Source: Chryseobacterium potabilaquae (lineage in GTDB: Bacteria; Bacteroidota; Bacteroidia; Flavobacteriales; Weeksellaceae). Taken from it: a stretch of DNA of 34,286 bases. Shown piece by piece: positions 8,172-17,679 of the stretch. The notes beneath the pieces were generated by a model that saw only the letters and a program-made list of their open reading frames with translations, ran no database searches and had not been told where the DNA came from. The stretch's first letter is position 1, and each line of letters opens with the position of its first letter. The position numbers and the translations under genes were made by a program. Location: NCBI RefSeq assembly GCF_902728265.1, contig NZ_CACVBR010000041.1:1-34286 (forward strand). Reading direction: 5' to 3'.

Positions 8172-9059
8172 ATGAAAACGAGAACTCCCATTTCTGTACA
8201 TATCGCTATAACAATAGGATTAACTATTATGGCCTTCGAAATGTTCGCTCATGACTCGGATTATTTCTCTTCTCCCTTCTTCTGGGCTTTACTACTGATC
8301 ACGATCATTCTCTTATTCATCATGAATTCCATAGGAGATTTGGTTGAGAATGAAAGATTCAACAGATTATCTGAAGAAGAAAAAAAGCAATATCTGAAAG
8401 AAAAAAATGTTTCCTATCTGCAAAAACTATGGAATTCGGCTTTTAAGAAACAATCGGAAACTGAAGAAAAAGATATTTTGATTGATCATGGATTTGACGG
8501 AATTACCGAACTGGACAACTCATTGCCCAAATGGTGGATCGGACTTTTTTGGTTCGGATGTATTTTCTGTGTTATCTATTTATTGGCCTTTTCTTTTACC
8601 GATTACGCTCATCCTGATAAAGAATATGATCACGAAACTAAAACAATGTTGGCATCTATAAATGAATATGAAAAAAATGCACCTCAGATTAATCTCGAAA
8701 CTGCTAAATATAATGCAGACCATATAGCAGAAGGTGAAGAACTTTTCAAAACTAATTGTGTAACATGTCATGGAGAAAAAGGAAAAGGAGGTATTGGGCC
8801 TAATCTTACCGATACTCACTGGATTAATATCAAAGAAAAAAGTTTATTTAAAAATGTCTTTTGGATGCTTGAAAATGGTTCTCCTAATAATCCTGCTATG
8901 AGACCCTTTATTAAAGAAGGTACAATTACAGGGCGTGATGCTGAAAAAATAGCCGCCTACGTATATCATATTAATCAAGAGGTTGCTCCCATTACACCAG
9001 TCCATGGAGGAGCCGCTCCACAAGGTCAGGATATCAAATGGGAAAATGGAAATGACTAA
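8172..9059 (+). CDS. ccoP: cbb3 cytochrome c oxidase subunit CcoP, single-haem form
   Basis: The protein has 295 residues. Two hydrophobic segments stand at the N-terminus (about 10-25 and 35-55). A cytoplasmic stretch follows, with the conserved NSAFKKQS and DHGFDGITELDNSLPKWW, then a third membrane segment (about 120-142) and one cytochrome c domain with CVTCH (Cys196, Cys199, His200). Proteobacterial CcoP has two haem c sites; this one has one, as is usual in flavobacteria. It passes electrons from the donor to CcoO/CcoN. The long segment around DHGFDGITELDN is the strongest family mark. No ccoQ reading frame fits the 19-base gap from ccoNO, and no ccoG, ccoH or ccoS follows, so maturation genes must lie elsewhere in the genome. 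Confidence 0.93.
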   Translation: MKTRTPISVHIAITIGLTIMAFEMFAHDSDYFSSPFFWALLLITIILLFIMNSIGDLVENERFNRLSEEEKKQYLKEKNVSYLQKLWNSAFKKQSETEEKDILIDHGFDGITELDNSLPKWWIGLFWFGCIFCVIYLLAFSFTDYAHPDKEYDHETKTMLASINEYEKNAPQINLETAKYNADHIAEGEELFKTNCVTCHGEKGKGGIGPNLTDTHWINIKEKSLFKNVFWMLENGSPNNPAMRPFIKEGTITGRDAEKIAAYVYHINQEVAPITPVHGGAAPQGQDIKWENGND

Positions 9060-9084
9060 AAATTAAATATATGAATTAAACCAT

Positions 9085-9173
9085 GCCAAGCCCCTTTATA
9101 AGTAGACTAACATTTTTCATTTTTTAAAACCTTTTCAACCACAAAAAATGAATAAAGGGGATGGCTTTTTTTA
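9085..9173 (+). terminator. Large hairpin after ccoP, probable terminator
   Basis: CCCCTTTAT (9091-9099) pairs perfectly with ATAAAGGGG (9152-9160), flanked by GCC (9085-9087) and GGC (9163-9165). Inside, CATTTTTT (9118-9125) pairs with AAAAAATG (9143-9150). The right side runs into a tract of eight T. It is much longer than an ordinary terminator. Confidence 0.6.
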
Positions 9174-9191
9174 AAAAGCTAAAAATCTGAA

Positions 9192-9260
9192 CCTTGGTTG
9201 TTTTTATCAACTGATTCACTTGACAAAACTTAACTAAATTCCATAAAAAGACAGCCAAGG
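9192..9260. repeat. Second long imperfect inverted repeat upstream of tamB
   Basis: CCTTGGTTGTTTTTAT (9192-9207) is inverted against ATAAAAAGACAGCCAAGG (9243-9260), differing by one G-T pair and a two-base bulge. No coding frame crosses it. Together with the preceding hairpin it fills most of the 285 bases between ccoP and tamB. A regulatory RNA structure or a remnant of a small mobile element are both possible. Confidence 0.5.
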
Positions 9261-9318
9261 CAGGATTTTCGCATTCTCAAAGGGGATAAAAAACAAACAA
9301 ATTATAATTTTACTTTAT

Positions 9319-9326
9319 TATATTTG
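9319..9326 (+). promoter_or_regulatory. -7 element for tamB
   Basis: TATATTTG fits the TAnnTTTG consensus, but no good -33 TTG is seen at the right distance. If used, transcription would begin near 9331. The in-frame TTG at 9324 could then not be the start codon, which favours TTG 9345. Confidence 0.4.
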
Positions 9327-9344
9327 TCACAAACCCCATCACAA

Positions 9345-12300
9345 TTGAAAATTAATAAGCGAAAACTCTTAAAGCGTATAACAATACCTCTAATTTCACT
9401 ATTAGTTTTATTAATACTGCTCATATTTAGCTTACAGCTTCCTGTTGTTCAAAATTATATCAAGGACAAACTTATTGTTTATCTAGAAAAAAAAATACAT
9501 ACTAAAGTTAGCCTTGAGAAGGTATATATAGGCTTTCCCAATAGCCTCATCCTGGAAAACTTGTATTTAAAAGGCCAGAAGGTTGATACATTACTATCCG
9601 TAAAAAAACTTGATGTAGGATTAAATATGCTTAAATTAATTAATTCAAAAGCAGATTTAACCTCTATCGATATGGAAGGCGTCCGTGCTAATGTAGTTCG
9701 AAAGCCTGATGGAAAATTCAACTTTGATTATATTATTGATGCTTTTGCAACAAATGACAAAGAAGAAAGCCCATCAAAACCATTTATCATTTCTTTGGAT
9801 AAAATTCACCTTAAAGATATTGGAGTTACATTCAATGATCAACAGTCTAAAAATGACATTAAATTATATTTCAATTCCTTTGATACAAGAGTAAAAACTT
9901 TCGATTTACAAAAAAACACATATGCAGTCAATGACATTAATCTTGATGGATTAAAGTTGAAGCTTAAACAAGATCTCATAGAGGAAGTTTCTAAAAATAT
10001 TGAGAAAAAAGTAGATTCTCTTAATGCTCAAAAACCCATGAAAATTGGATTAAGAGGAATTAAACTCACTAATTTTAATATTGATTATACTGATAACAAT
10101 ACCCGAACGTTTGCCCAAGTTTTATTTAAAGAATTAAGCTCGAAAGTGAATAAACTCGATTTAGAAAATAATGCTTATGACATTTCAAATATTGTTCTTT
10201 CAGGTGCTCATATTAATGCAAACCTCTATCTTCCCACACAAAACCCGCAATCAGAAAAAAATAAAGAAGCATCAGATTCTATTTCTATTTCAGATCCAAA
10301 AAAATCACCTCAACTTATATTAGGTAAACTTGTATTGAATGACGTAAAAGCCTTCTATAATAATACGGCCATCACACCTACAAAACAGGGAATGGATTTT
10401 AACCATCTGAATTTTTCAAAAATGAATGTGGAAGTCCGAAACTTTACCATGAAGAATAATACGTTTTCGGGAACCGTCAATTCTGCAGAAGTTCGAGAAG
10501 CAAGAGGGTTAGATATTCAAAAATTCAATACAGATTTTGCATATACTGATAAAGAAGCTTATCTCAAAGATCTTTATCTTCAAACGCCAAATACATTACT
10601 AAGAGATGAGATTATTTTGCATTATGATTCTATTGAACAACTAAATTCAAATTTGGGAGCGGTAAAAATATCAGCCCACATAAAAGAATCAAAAGTTGGT
10701 TTTTCTGACATTTTAAATCTAGCACCTGCTTTACGAAATACACCTCCATTCAATAGATATCCGAATACTTCTTTGAATATCAACACCCATATATTAGGGA
10801 CTGTAAATGATCTTTTTATTGAAGATTTTAAGGCTTCAGGTATAGATCAGCTAAGAGTTGCAGCAGTAGGAAGAATTAAAAATGTAATGAATCCTGATCA
10901 ATTGTATTACGATCTAAAGATTAATGAATTATCATCGACAGGAAAAACAATTTTCAATATAGTACCAAAGAATACCATTCCACCAAATATTTCTTTGCCT
11001 TCTCATTTCAGTATTAAAGGAAATGCAAAAGGTACTACAAAAGTTATCGATACAGATCTGAATCTCTACTCTACTCTTGGAAACGCATCCCTTATCGCCC
11101 AAGTAGACATGAGAAGGAAAAATCATGAATTATATGATATAAAAGCCAATCTCCAAGGATTACAGATAGGTCAAATCATCCAAAACAAAGATATCGGGCC
11201 TATATCAGGTCAAATTTCAGCAAAAGGAGAAGGTTTTGATTTCAAAAGTGCAAAGGCTGATCTAAAAGGTTATATAGCATCAGCAGTTTATCAAGGGTAT
11301 CGTTACCAGAATATGAATGTAAGTGGTACAATAAATCATGGAGTATATGATATTCTGTTGGATTCAAAAGATCCTAATGCCAATGTAAAGCTCATTGCTT
11401 CCGGAATCTATAATGAGAAAAATCCTACCGTAAAATTCAATGGAGAAATCACCAAGCTTGATATCAATAAACTTGGATTTTATAAAGATCCTATGATCTT
11501 AGCCGGAAAAATTGAGGGTGATTTTGTTAACCTTGATCCTAATCATTTAAATGGATCTCTCAATCTTCAGAATTTTGCATTTTCCGACACAAAAGAGGTA
11601 TATCCTATTCAGGAAATACATTTAAAAGCAAAATCAACAAGTGACTCTACTCAAATAGTTTTCAATTCTCAGATTGCCGATATTGAACTTATCGGAAAAT
11701 ATAAACTTACACAAATATTCGGATCATTAACGCAAACGTTTAACCAGTATTATCAATTTCAAAAACCAGACAGGACACAAAAAATTGATGCGGGACAGTT
11801 TTTTACGTTCAATGCAAAGATTAAAAATGATGACTTAATTCGAAAATTTGTGCCTGAGCTAAAGAGTTTTGAAACAATAACTTTAACTGGAAATTATGAT
11901 GCCGATTCTCAGAAAATTGAAATTGATGGTCAAATTCCACAATTGTTGTATGGTGAAAATTCCATAGAAAATACTTCTTTGAAAATTACTAATGAAAATA
12001 AAGCTATACAATACAATCTGAATGTAGCCTCTTTAAAAAGTTCAAGTTTCTCTTTAAATAAAGTAAATATCAATGGAGATGTGGCTGATAATATTATTAA
12101 TTATAATATCACTACAAAAGATTCAAAAGATGTTACTCAGTTTCTCATCGCAGGAAATGCGAAATCTATTAATGATATTACGGAAATTTCTCTTAATCCC
12201 AATGGTTTAAAATTAAACTATTCAGACTGGATGGTTTCCGAAAATAATAAAATCCAGATCAGCAATAAAGGTATTTCGGCCAATAACTTCAGACTTTCCA

Positions 12301-14369
12301 ATGAAGGAAGTGAAATTTTCCTACAATCTGAAACTGAATCTCCAAATAGTCCTCTGAATGTATCTATAAAGGATTTCAAAATAGAAACCATTACAGAGCT
12401 TATCAAAAAAGATACTCTTCTAGCCGGAGGGACCATTAATGGCACTGCACAGCTGAGAGATATAACAAAAAACATGACCTTTACTTCAGATATACAGATT
12501 TCGGAATTGGAAGTCTATGAAAATCCGATCGGAAATCTTGCTATAAAAGTCAACAATACCTCAACTAATCTTCTTAATGCAAACATCATCCTTTCTGGAA
12601 ATAATAATGATGTGAAAATTCTGGGAGATTATAACACTTCTTCAGGGACATTTGACTTAAATATGGCAATTAATCAACTTCAAATGAAAAGCGCCCAAGG
12701 ATTTTCAATGAATACCATTACCAATGCTGAAGGTTATCTCTCAGGAAATTTAAAAATTACAGGAACCACTGAAAATCCCAATATTTTAGGAAAAATAAAA
12801 TTTAATGAGGTAGGTTTAGAAATTACTAAAACAGGTAGTGATTTCCGAAAAATTAATGACGAAATTGATTTTACCAACCAAGGCATAGAATTTAATCAGT
12901 TTAAAATTAATGATAAAGATGGAAATGCTCTTGTATTAAATGGACAAATCTTAACAAAAACATACCGAGATTTTGCCTTTAATTTAGATGTCAACGCCAA
13001 AGATTTTAAAGTGGTTAATTCAGAAAAGTCCGATGACGCCATGATGTATGGAACGCTTGCCATTAATGCAGGTTTACACATCAGAGGAAATTTAGATTTA
13101 CCTAAAGTTGATGGAAGACTTGCTATTGGAGATACTACTGATTTTACATTCGTGCTTCCTCAATCTTCTCCATCTTTACAAGAAAGAGATGGAATTGTTG
13201 AATTTATTGATCAAGATCAGGTGGTTTTGAATAAGACCCTTAAAGCAGATTCTATAAATACTCAAAGTAAAATAAAAGGTATGGATGTGAGTGTAAATAT
13301 AGAAGTACATAAAGATGCTAAATTATCTTTGATCATCGATAAAGCCAACGGAGATTTCGTAAAACTACAAGGAGAAGCAGAATTAACCGGAGGAATTGAT
13401 CCCTCAGGAAAAACTACTCTTGTCGGGGTATATGAAGTTGAATCTGGGAGCTATGAACTTTCTGTAAGCATGCTGAAGCGTAAATTTGATATTCAAAAAG
13501 GAAGTACTATCACTTGGACAGGAGAACCTACCATGGCTATTATGGATATCACTGCTATATATAAAGTGGAAGCAGCACCAATCGATCTCGTGGAACAACA
13601 GATGAGTAGTGAAAGTGCCACAACCATGAATCAATTCAAGCAAAGAATACCTTTCAACACCTTACTAAAAATGAAAGGAGAACTGCTAAAGCCGGAAATA
13701 ACATTTGATATTACTACAGACGAAAAAAACAATTCCGTTTCTTCGACAGTAACTGATATTGTTGATCAAAAGCTTACCCAGCTCAGAACTCAGGAGTCAG
13801 AAATGAATAAACAGGTTTTTGCATTATTGCTCTTGAATCGATTTATTGGAGACAATCCTTTTGAATCGAGTGCAGGCGTTTCTGCAGAAGCAATGGCAAG
13901 ACAAAGTGTAAGTAAAATTCTTTCACAACAGCTGAACAATTTGGCTTCCGGACTTATTAAAGGTGTTGATTTAAATTTTGATCTTGAATCTTCCGAAGAT
14001 TATTCAACAGGAGAAAAAAATACAAGAACAGATCTAAATGTTGATGTGAGTAAAAAGCTATTGAATGATCGATTGAAGGTTTCAGTGGGAAGTAATTTTG
14101 GTTTAGAAGGAGAAGCCCGACAAAATGAAAACATGACTAATATCGCAGGGGATGTAACAGTAGACTATAGTCTTTCTAAAGATGGAAGATATACCCTGCG
14201 TGCTTATCGTAAAAATGAATATCAAGTGGCCCTGCAAGGACAAATTGTGGAAACAGGTATTGGATTCATTATAACATTAGATTATGACAAATTTCGGGAT
14301 ATTTTCCAAAAGTCTAAGAAAAAAAGACAAAGAAATAATTCACAAAATCAAGTGGTAGAATTTAAATAA
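9345..14369 (+). CDS. tamB: TamB, translocation and assembly module inner-membrane protein
   Basis: The protein has about 1,674 residues. It has one N-terminal membrane anchor (about 8-32), a long body of beta-rich repeats typical of AsmA/TamB-type bridge proteins, and the C-terminal TamB (DUF490) domain over roughly the last 350-400 residues. TamB spans the periplasm and helps insert outer-membrane proteins or move lipids between membranes. No ATG gives a start that keeps the anchor, so a TTG is needed: 9345 is preferred, and 9324 is possible but overlaps a promoter element. The stop overlaps the ATG of the next gene by one base, which shows translational coupling to tamL. The body is less conserved than the C-terminal part, as expected for the family. 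Confidence 0.9.
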   Translation: MKINKRKLLKRITIPLISLLVLLILLIFSLQLPVVQNYIKDKLIVYLEKKIHTKVSLEKVYIGFPNSLILENLYLKGQKVDTLLSVKKLDVGLNMLKLINSKADLTSIDMEGVRANVVRKPDGKFNFDYIIDAFATNDKEESPSKPFIISLDKIHLKDIGVTFNDQQSKNDIKLYFNSFDTRVKTFDLQKNTYAVNDINLDGLKLKLKQDLIEEVSKNIEKKVDSLNAQKPMKIGLRGIKLTNFNIDYTDNNTRTFAQVLFKELSSKVNKLDLENNAYDISNIVLSGAHINANLYLPTQNPQSEKNKEASDSISISDPKKSPQLILGKLVLNDVKAFYNNTAITPTKQGMDFNHLNFSKMNVEVRNFTMKNNTFSGTVNSAEVREARGLDIQKFNTDFAYTDKEAYLKDLYLQTPNTLLRDEIILHYDSIEQLNSNLGAVKISAHIKESKVGFSDILNLAPALRNTPPFNRYPNTSLNINTHILGTVNDLFIEDFKASGIDQLRVAAVGRIKNVMNPDQLYYDLKINELSSTGKTIFNIVPKNTIPPNISLPSHFSIKGNAKGTTKVIDTDLNLYSTLGNASLIAQVDMRRKNHELYDIKANLQGLQIGQIIQNKDIGPISGQISAKGEGFDFKSAKADLKGYIASAVYQGYRYQNMNVSGTINHGVYDILLDSKDPNANVKLIASGIYNEKNPTVKFNGEITKLDINKLGFYKDPMILAGKIEGDFVNLDPNHLNGSLNLQNFAFSDTKEVYPIQEIHLKAKSTSDSTQIVFNSQIADIELIGKYKLTQIFGSLTQTFNQYYQFQKPDRTQKIDAGQFFTFNAKIKNDDLIRKFVPELKSFETITLTGNYDADSQKIEIDGQIPQLLYGENSIENTSLKITNENKAIQYNLNVASLKSSSFSLNKVNINGDVADNIINYNITTKDSKDVTQFLIAGNAKSINDITEISLNPNGLKLNYSDWMVSENNKIQISNKGISANNFRLSNEGSEIFLQSETESPNSPLNVSIKDFKIETITELIKKDTLLAGGTINGTAQLRDITKNMTFTSDIQISELEVYENPIGNLAIKVNNTSTNLLNANIILSGNNNDVKILGDYNTSSGTFDLNMAINQLQMKSAQGFSMNTITNAEGYLSGNLKITGTTENPNILGKIKFNEVGLEITKTGSDFRKINDEIDFTNQGIEFNQFKINDKDGNALVLNGQILTKTYRDFAFNLDVNAKDFKVVNSEKSDDAMMYGTLAINAGLHIRGNLDLPKVDGRLAIGDTTDFTFVLPQSSPSLQERDGIVEFIDQDQVVLNKTLKADSINTQSKIKGMDVSVNIEVHKDAKLSLIIDKANGDFVKLQGEAELTGGIDPSGKTTLVGVYEVESGSYELSVSMLKRKFDIQKGSTITWTGEPTMAIMDITAIYKVEAAPIDLVEQQMSSESATTMNQFKQRIPFNTLLKMKGELLKPEITFDITTDEKNNSVSSTVTDIVDQKLTQLRTQESEMNKQVFALLLLNRFIGDNPFESSAGVSAEAMARQSVSKILSQQLNNLASGLIKGVDLNFDLESSEDYSTGEKNTRTDLNVDVSKKLLNDRLKVSVGSNFGLEGEARQNENMTNIAGDVTVDYSLSKDGRYTLRAYRKNEYQVALQGQIVETGIGFIITLDYDKFRDIFQKSKKKRQRNNSQNQVVEFK

Positions 14370-16696
14370 TGAAAAATAATTGGCAAACTTATTTTAGATA
14401 CTTTTTCACTTCCGGAGTGGTGTCGATCATTCTTTCATGTAGTAATACAAAATACTTGAAAGAGGGACAAATGTTGTATACGGGTGCAACAATCAATATT
14501 AAAAATGAGACGATTTCTAAAAAAGAAAAGAAAGCTCTACAGTCTGATCTGGAAGCTAATCTTACTCCAAAACCCAACTCAACATTTTTAGGATTAAGAC
14601 CCAAATTATTTTTCTACAATATTGCTAAGGAACCCAAAAAAGAAAAAGGGTTTAATTATTGGCTAAAATATAAAATGGGAGAGAAACCCGTTTTACTAGC
14701 AGATGTAGACAAAAAATTCAACCAAGATATCATTCAAAATTATTCTGAAAATAAAGGATACTTCAATGCAAAAGTAACCTATGATACTATTTCTAAAAAT
14801 AAAAGAGCTCAAATTATTTATAGCTTACAACCAGGAGCAAGATATTTGATCAGCAGTGTTGTTTTTCAAAAAGATTCAACCCTTGTTAATCAAGAAATTC
14901 AAAAATTAAGTAATAAAACGTTACTTAAAACCGGAAGACCTTTTGATCTTGATATTATTAAAGCTGAAAGAGAAAGAATTGACAATGGCTTAAAAGAAAG
15001 AGGGTTTTACTATTTTCATCCCAATAATATCATCATTCAAGCAGACAGTACTGTCAGTAAAAATCATACTGTGGAGCTTAATGTAAAATTAAAAGACAAT
15101 ACTCCTACTCTCGCAACACAACAATTTAGCATCAACAAAATAGTAGTATTTCCCAATTACAATATGAGTGATGTAAGAAAGGGAAAATACAAAATACCCA
15201 TGAACACGGATTCCCTTACTAAATATGCTCATAATGATATATATATAATTGATCCACAACACAAATTCAAACCAAAAATCTTTGATAGAGCCTTATATTT
15301 TAAAACGGGAGAAGTATACAATCGTGCCGACCATAATCTTACCTTAAATCGTTTAATTAGCTTAGGTGTTTTCAAGTTTGTAAAAAATGAATTCGTTGTT
15401 GCTGATTCGTTACAACATACATTTGATGCCTATTATCTACTTACTCCTAGAGAAATACAATCCCTTCGCTTGGAGGCCTTGGGAAGAACCAATTCTGCTA
15501 ACTATGCAGGAAGTGAAGTAAACCTTAACTGGACCCATAGAAACTTTTTCCGTGGTGCTGAACAACTCAAAACTTCTGTGTATGGCGCATTTGATGTACA
15601 AGTCGGAGGACCGGAAAATGCTAAAAATCTTTTTCGTGCCGGCGTAAATACTCAACTTTCTATTCCAAGAATTGTTGCCCCTTTTAAATTTCATTCGTCA
15701 AGTGCTTTTGTTCCTAGAACTAATATTACGTTAGGATATGAATTTCAAAACCGTACGCAATATTACACCCTTAATACATTCAGCGGATCTTTTGGATATC
15801 TTTGGAAAGAAAATGCACGAAAAGAGCATGATTTAAAAATATTAGACATTACGTACGTTGCCCCGGCTAAAGTAACCCCACTCTACGATTCTATCGCACT
15901 AAAAAGTGATGCTATGCAGCGAGTAGTTGAAAAACAATTAATTTTCGGCCCAACTTACTCCTACACTTATACCAATACCATGTTACAAAAGCCCAATACA
16001 ATCTATTATAAAGGGACTCTTGATTTAGCAGGAAATCTTACAGGATTGTTAAGTGGTGCCAATACAAAAAAAGGAAAAGAAAAAACAATTTTTGGAGTTC
16101 CGTTTAGTCAATACGCAAAAATTGAAAACGACTTTAGATTCTATCATAAATTTAATGAAAAAACATCTTTAGCAACGAGATTTATAGCAGGCCTTGCCTA
16201 TCCTTATGGAAATTCAGAACACATCCCCTTTTCACGACAATTTTTTTCTGGAGGGAGTAATAGTATTAGAGCCTTCCGAGCCCGCACTTTAGGTCCTGGT
16301 AGTTTTGACCCTAGAACTATTGAAGAAGGATATTACTTTGATCAATCCGGAGATGTTAAATTAGAGCTAAATGCCGAATATCGTGCTAATCTTTATAAAT
16401 TCCTCAATGTTGCTGTCTTTGCTGATGCCGGAAATATCTGGCTTATCAACGAAGATAAACAAAGACCCGGCGCCAAATTCTCTAAAGAATTTTTGAGTGA
16501 AATTGCCGTAGGAGCAGGGGTTGGACTTAGACTGGATTTTTCTATTTTGATATTAAGACTTGATTTAGCAATGCCATTAAGAGTTCCTTACTATCCGAAG
16601 AATGATAGATGGGTACTTAACAAAATTAATTTTGGAGACTCCAATTGGAGAAAAGATAATCTTATACTAAATATAGCAATCGGATATCCTTTTTAA
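14369..16696 (+). CDS. tamL: TamL, BamA/TamA-family outer-membrane lipoprotein
   Basis: The protein has 775 residues. A lipoprotein signal ends at ILSC (Cys24). POTRA-like domains follow (roughly 30-380), with SKNKRAQIIYSLQPGARYLI and, later, FDRALYFKTGEVYNRADHNL typical of POTRA repeats. The last half is the Omp85 beta-barrel, with FSRQFFSGGSNSIRAFRART fitting the conserved barrel motif, and the chain ends in Phe. TamA in Proteobacteria has no lipid anchor; the lipoprotein form paired with TamB is the known Bacteroidota variant called TamL. It acts in the outer membrane with TamB, encoded immediately upstream with a one-base overlap. Family and partner are firm; the exact substrates are not known from sequence. 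Confidence 0.9.
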   Translation: MKNNWQTYFRYFFTSGVVSIILSCSNTKYLKEGQMLYTGATINIKNETISKKEKKALQSDLEANLTPKPNSTFLGLRPKLFFYNIAKEPKKEKGFNYWLKYKMGEKPVLLADVDKKFNQDIIQNYSENKGYFNAKVTYDTISKNKRAQIIYSLQPGARYLISSVVFQKDSTLVNQEIQKLSNKTLLKTGRPFDLDIIKAERERIDNGLKERGFYYFHPNNIIIQADSTVSKNHTVELNVKLKDNTPTLATQQFSINKIVVFPNYNMSDVRKGKYKIPMNTDSLTKYAHNDIYIIDPQHKFKPKIFDRALYFKTGEVYNRADHNLTLNRLISLGVFKFVKNEFVVADSLQHTFDAYYLLTPREIQSLRLEALGRTNSANYAGSEVNLNWTHRNFFRGAEQLKTSVYGAFDVQVGGPENAKNLFRAGVNTQLSIPRIVAPFKFHSSSAFVPRTNITLGYEFQNRTQYYTLNTFSGSFGYLWKENARKEHDLKILDITYVAPAKVTPLYDSIALKSDAMQRVVEKQLIFGPTYSYTYTNTMLQKPNTIYYKGTLDLAGNLTGLLSGANTKKGKEKTIFGVPFSQYAKIENDFRFYHKFNEKTSLATRFIAGLAYPYGNSEHIPFSRQFFSGGSNSIRAFRARTLGPGSFDPRTIEEGYYFDQSGDVKLELNAEYRANLYKFLNVAVFADAGNIWLINEDKQRPGAKFSKEFLSEIAVGAGVGLRLDFSILILRLDLAMPLRVPYYPKNDRWVLNKINFGDSNWRKDNLILNIAIGYPF

Positions 16697-16697
16697 T

Positions 16698-17618
16698 ATG
16701 GTCAAGAACATACAATTTTTCTGGGAAGTTTTAAAGGAAACATATTCTGAATGGAATAGCTCTTATGCGTCGAGAGATTCTGCAAGTTTAGCCTATTACG
16801 CTATTTTCTCTATTCCGGGTTTATTAATTATTATTATATGGATTTCAGGACACTTTTTAGGAGAAGAAGCCATACGTGGAGAAATAAGCAACCAAATTAG
16901 TGGACTGATGGGAAATGAAGTCGCTAAAAGCATCCAGGATATGATCGCAGGAGCCTTAATTGATAAGCAAAATATTTTCATGAAAATAATCGGAATAGGT
17001 TCCTTAGTATTTGGTTCCACTACTCTTTTTTTTCAATTACAACATGCATTAAATACTCTTTGGGATGTAGAAGCAGCACCCAAAAAAGCATTTGTAAAGT
17101 TTCTTTTGGATAGAGCTAATTCATTAGGAATGATTCTTATTCTAGGATTTCTACTCATGATCACCATGGTCTTATCTTCCCTTATAAGTTTATTTAATAA
17201 TTGGATAACCCATTACTTTGGATTTGAGACATATATGTTGGTAGAACTCGTTAATTTCGTGATCGGTTTTGGATTGGTAATGCTTCTTTTTGCTTTAATG
17301 TTTAAAGTACTACCAGATGTACAGATCGGGTGGAAATATGTATGGAGAGGAGCCTTACTCACAACTATTCTTTTCACTTTAGGTAAATTTTTGCTAAGCC
17401 TTTATTTTGGTCATTTTAAACCAACCTCAACTTTTGGGACAGCGGGAACAGTCATTTTGATTATGATGTGGATCAACTATTCGTGTATGCTGATTTTCTT
17501 CGGAGCTGAGTTTACCAAAGTATATAGCTACAAAAAGGGATATACAATTATTCCCTCAAAACATGCGAAATGGAGTGATGCAAAATTATACGAGGATAGC
17601 ATTAAAAACAACAAGTAA
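16698..17618 (+). CDS. YihY/BrkB-family inner-membrane protein
   Basis: The protein has 306 residues with about six membrane segments. The N-terminus has SYASRDSASLAYYAIFSIPG, the standard YihY signature, and the centre has LNTLWDVEAAPKK and the C-terminal part GTAGTVILIMMWINYSCMLI, both typical of the family. The molecular role of YihY is not settled; involvement in phospholipid movement between membranes together with AsmA/TamB-type proteins has been proposed for the enterobacterial protein. It starts one base after the tamL stop, so it belongs to the tamB-tamL operon, which fits a shared envelope role. The start ATG at 16698 is the only one that keeps the first conserved helix. Confidence 0.88.
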   Translation: MVKNIQFFWEVLKETYSEWNSSYASRDSASLAYYAIFSIPGLLIIIIWISGHFLGEEAIRGEISNQISGLMGNEVAKSIQDMIAGALIDKQNIFMKIIGIGSLVFGSTTLFFQLQHALNTLWDVEAAPKKAFVKFLLDRANSLGMILILGFLLMITMVLSSLISLFNNWITHYFGFETYMLVELVNFVIGFGLVMLLFALMFKVLPDVQIGWKYVWRGALLTTILFTLGKFLLSLYFGHFKPTSTFGTAGTVILIMMWINYSCMLIFFGAEFTKVYSYKKGYTIIPSKHAKWSDAKLYEDSIKNNK

Positions 17619-17647
17619 ACTAAAATATTACCATTTTCACTCATAAA

Positions 17648-17675
17648 AAAACCTCCTGATCGCTCAAGAGGTTTT
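17648..17675. terminator. Bidirectional hairpin terminator
   Basis: AAAACCTC (17648-17655) pairs with GAGGTTTT (17668-17675) around a 12-base loop, with A-rich DNA before and T-rich DNA after. It serves the yihY end on the plus strand and the argS end on the minus strand. Confidence 0.75.
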
Positions 17676-17679
17676 ATTT

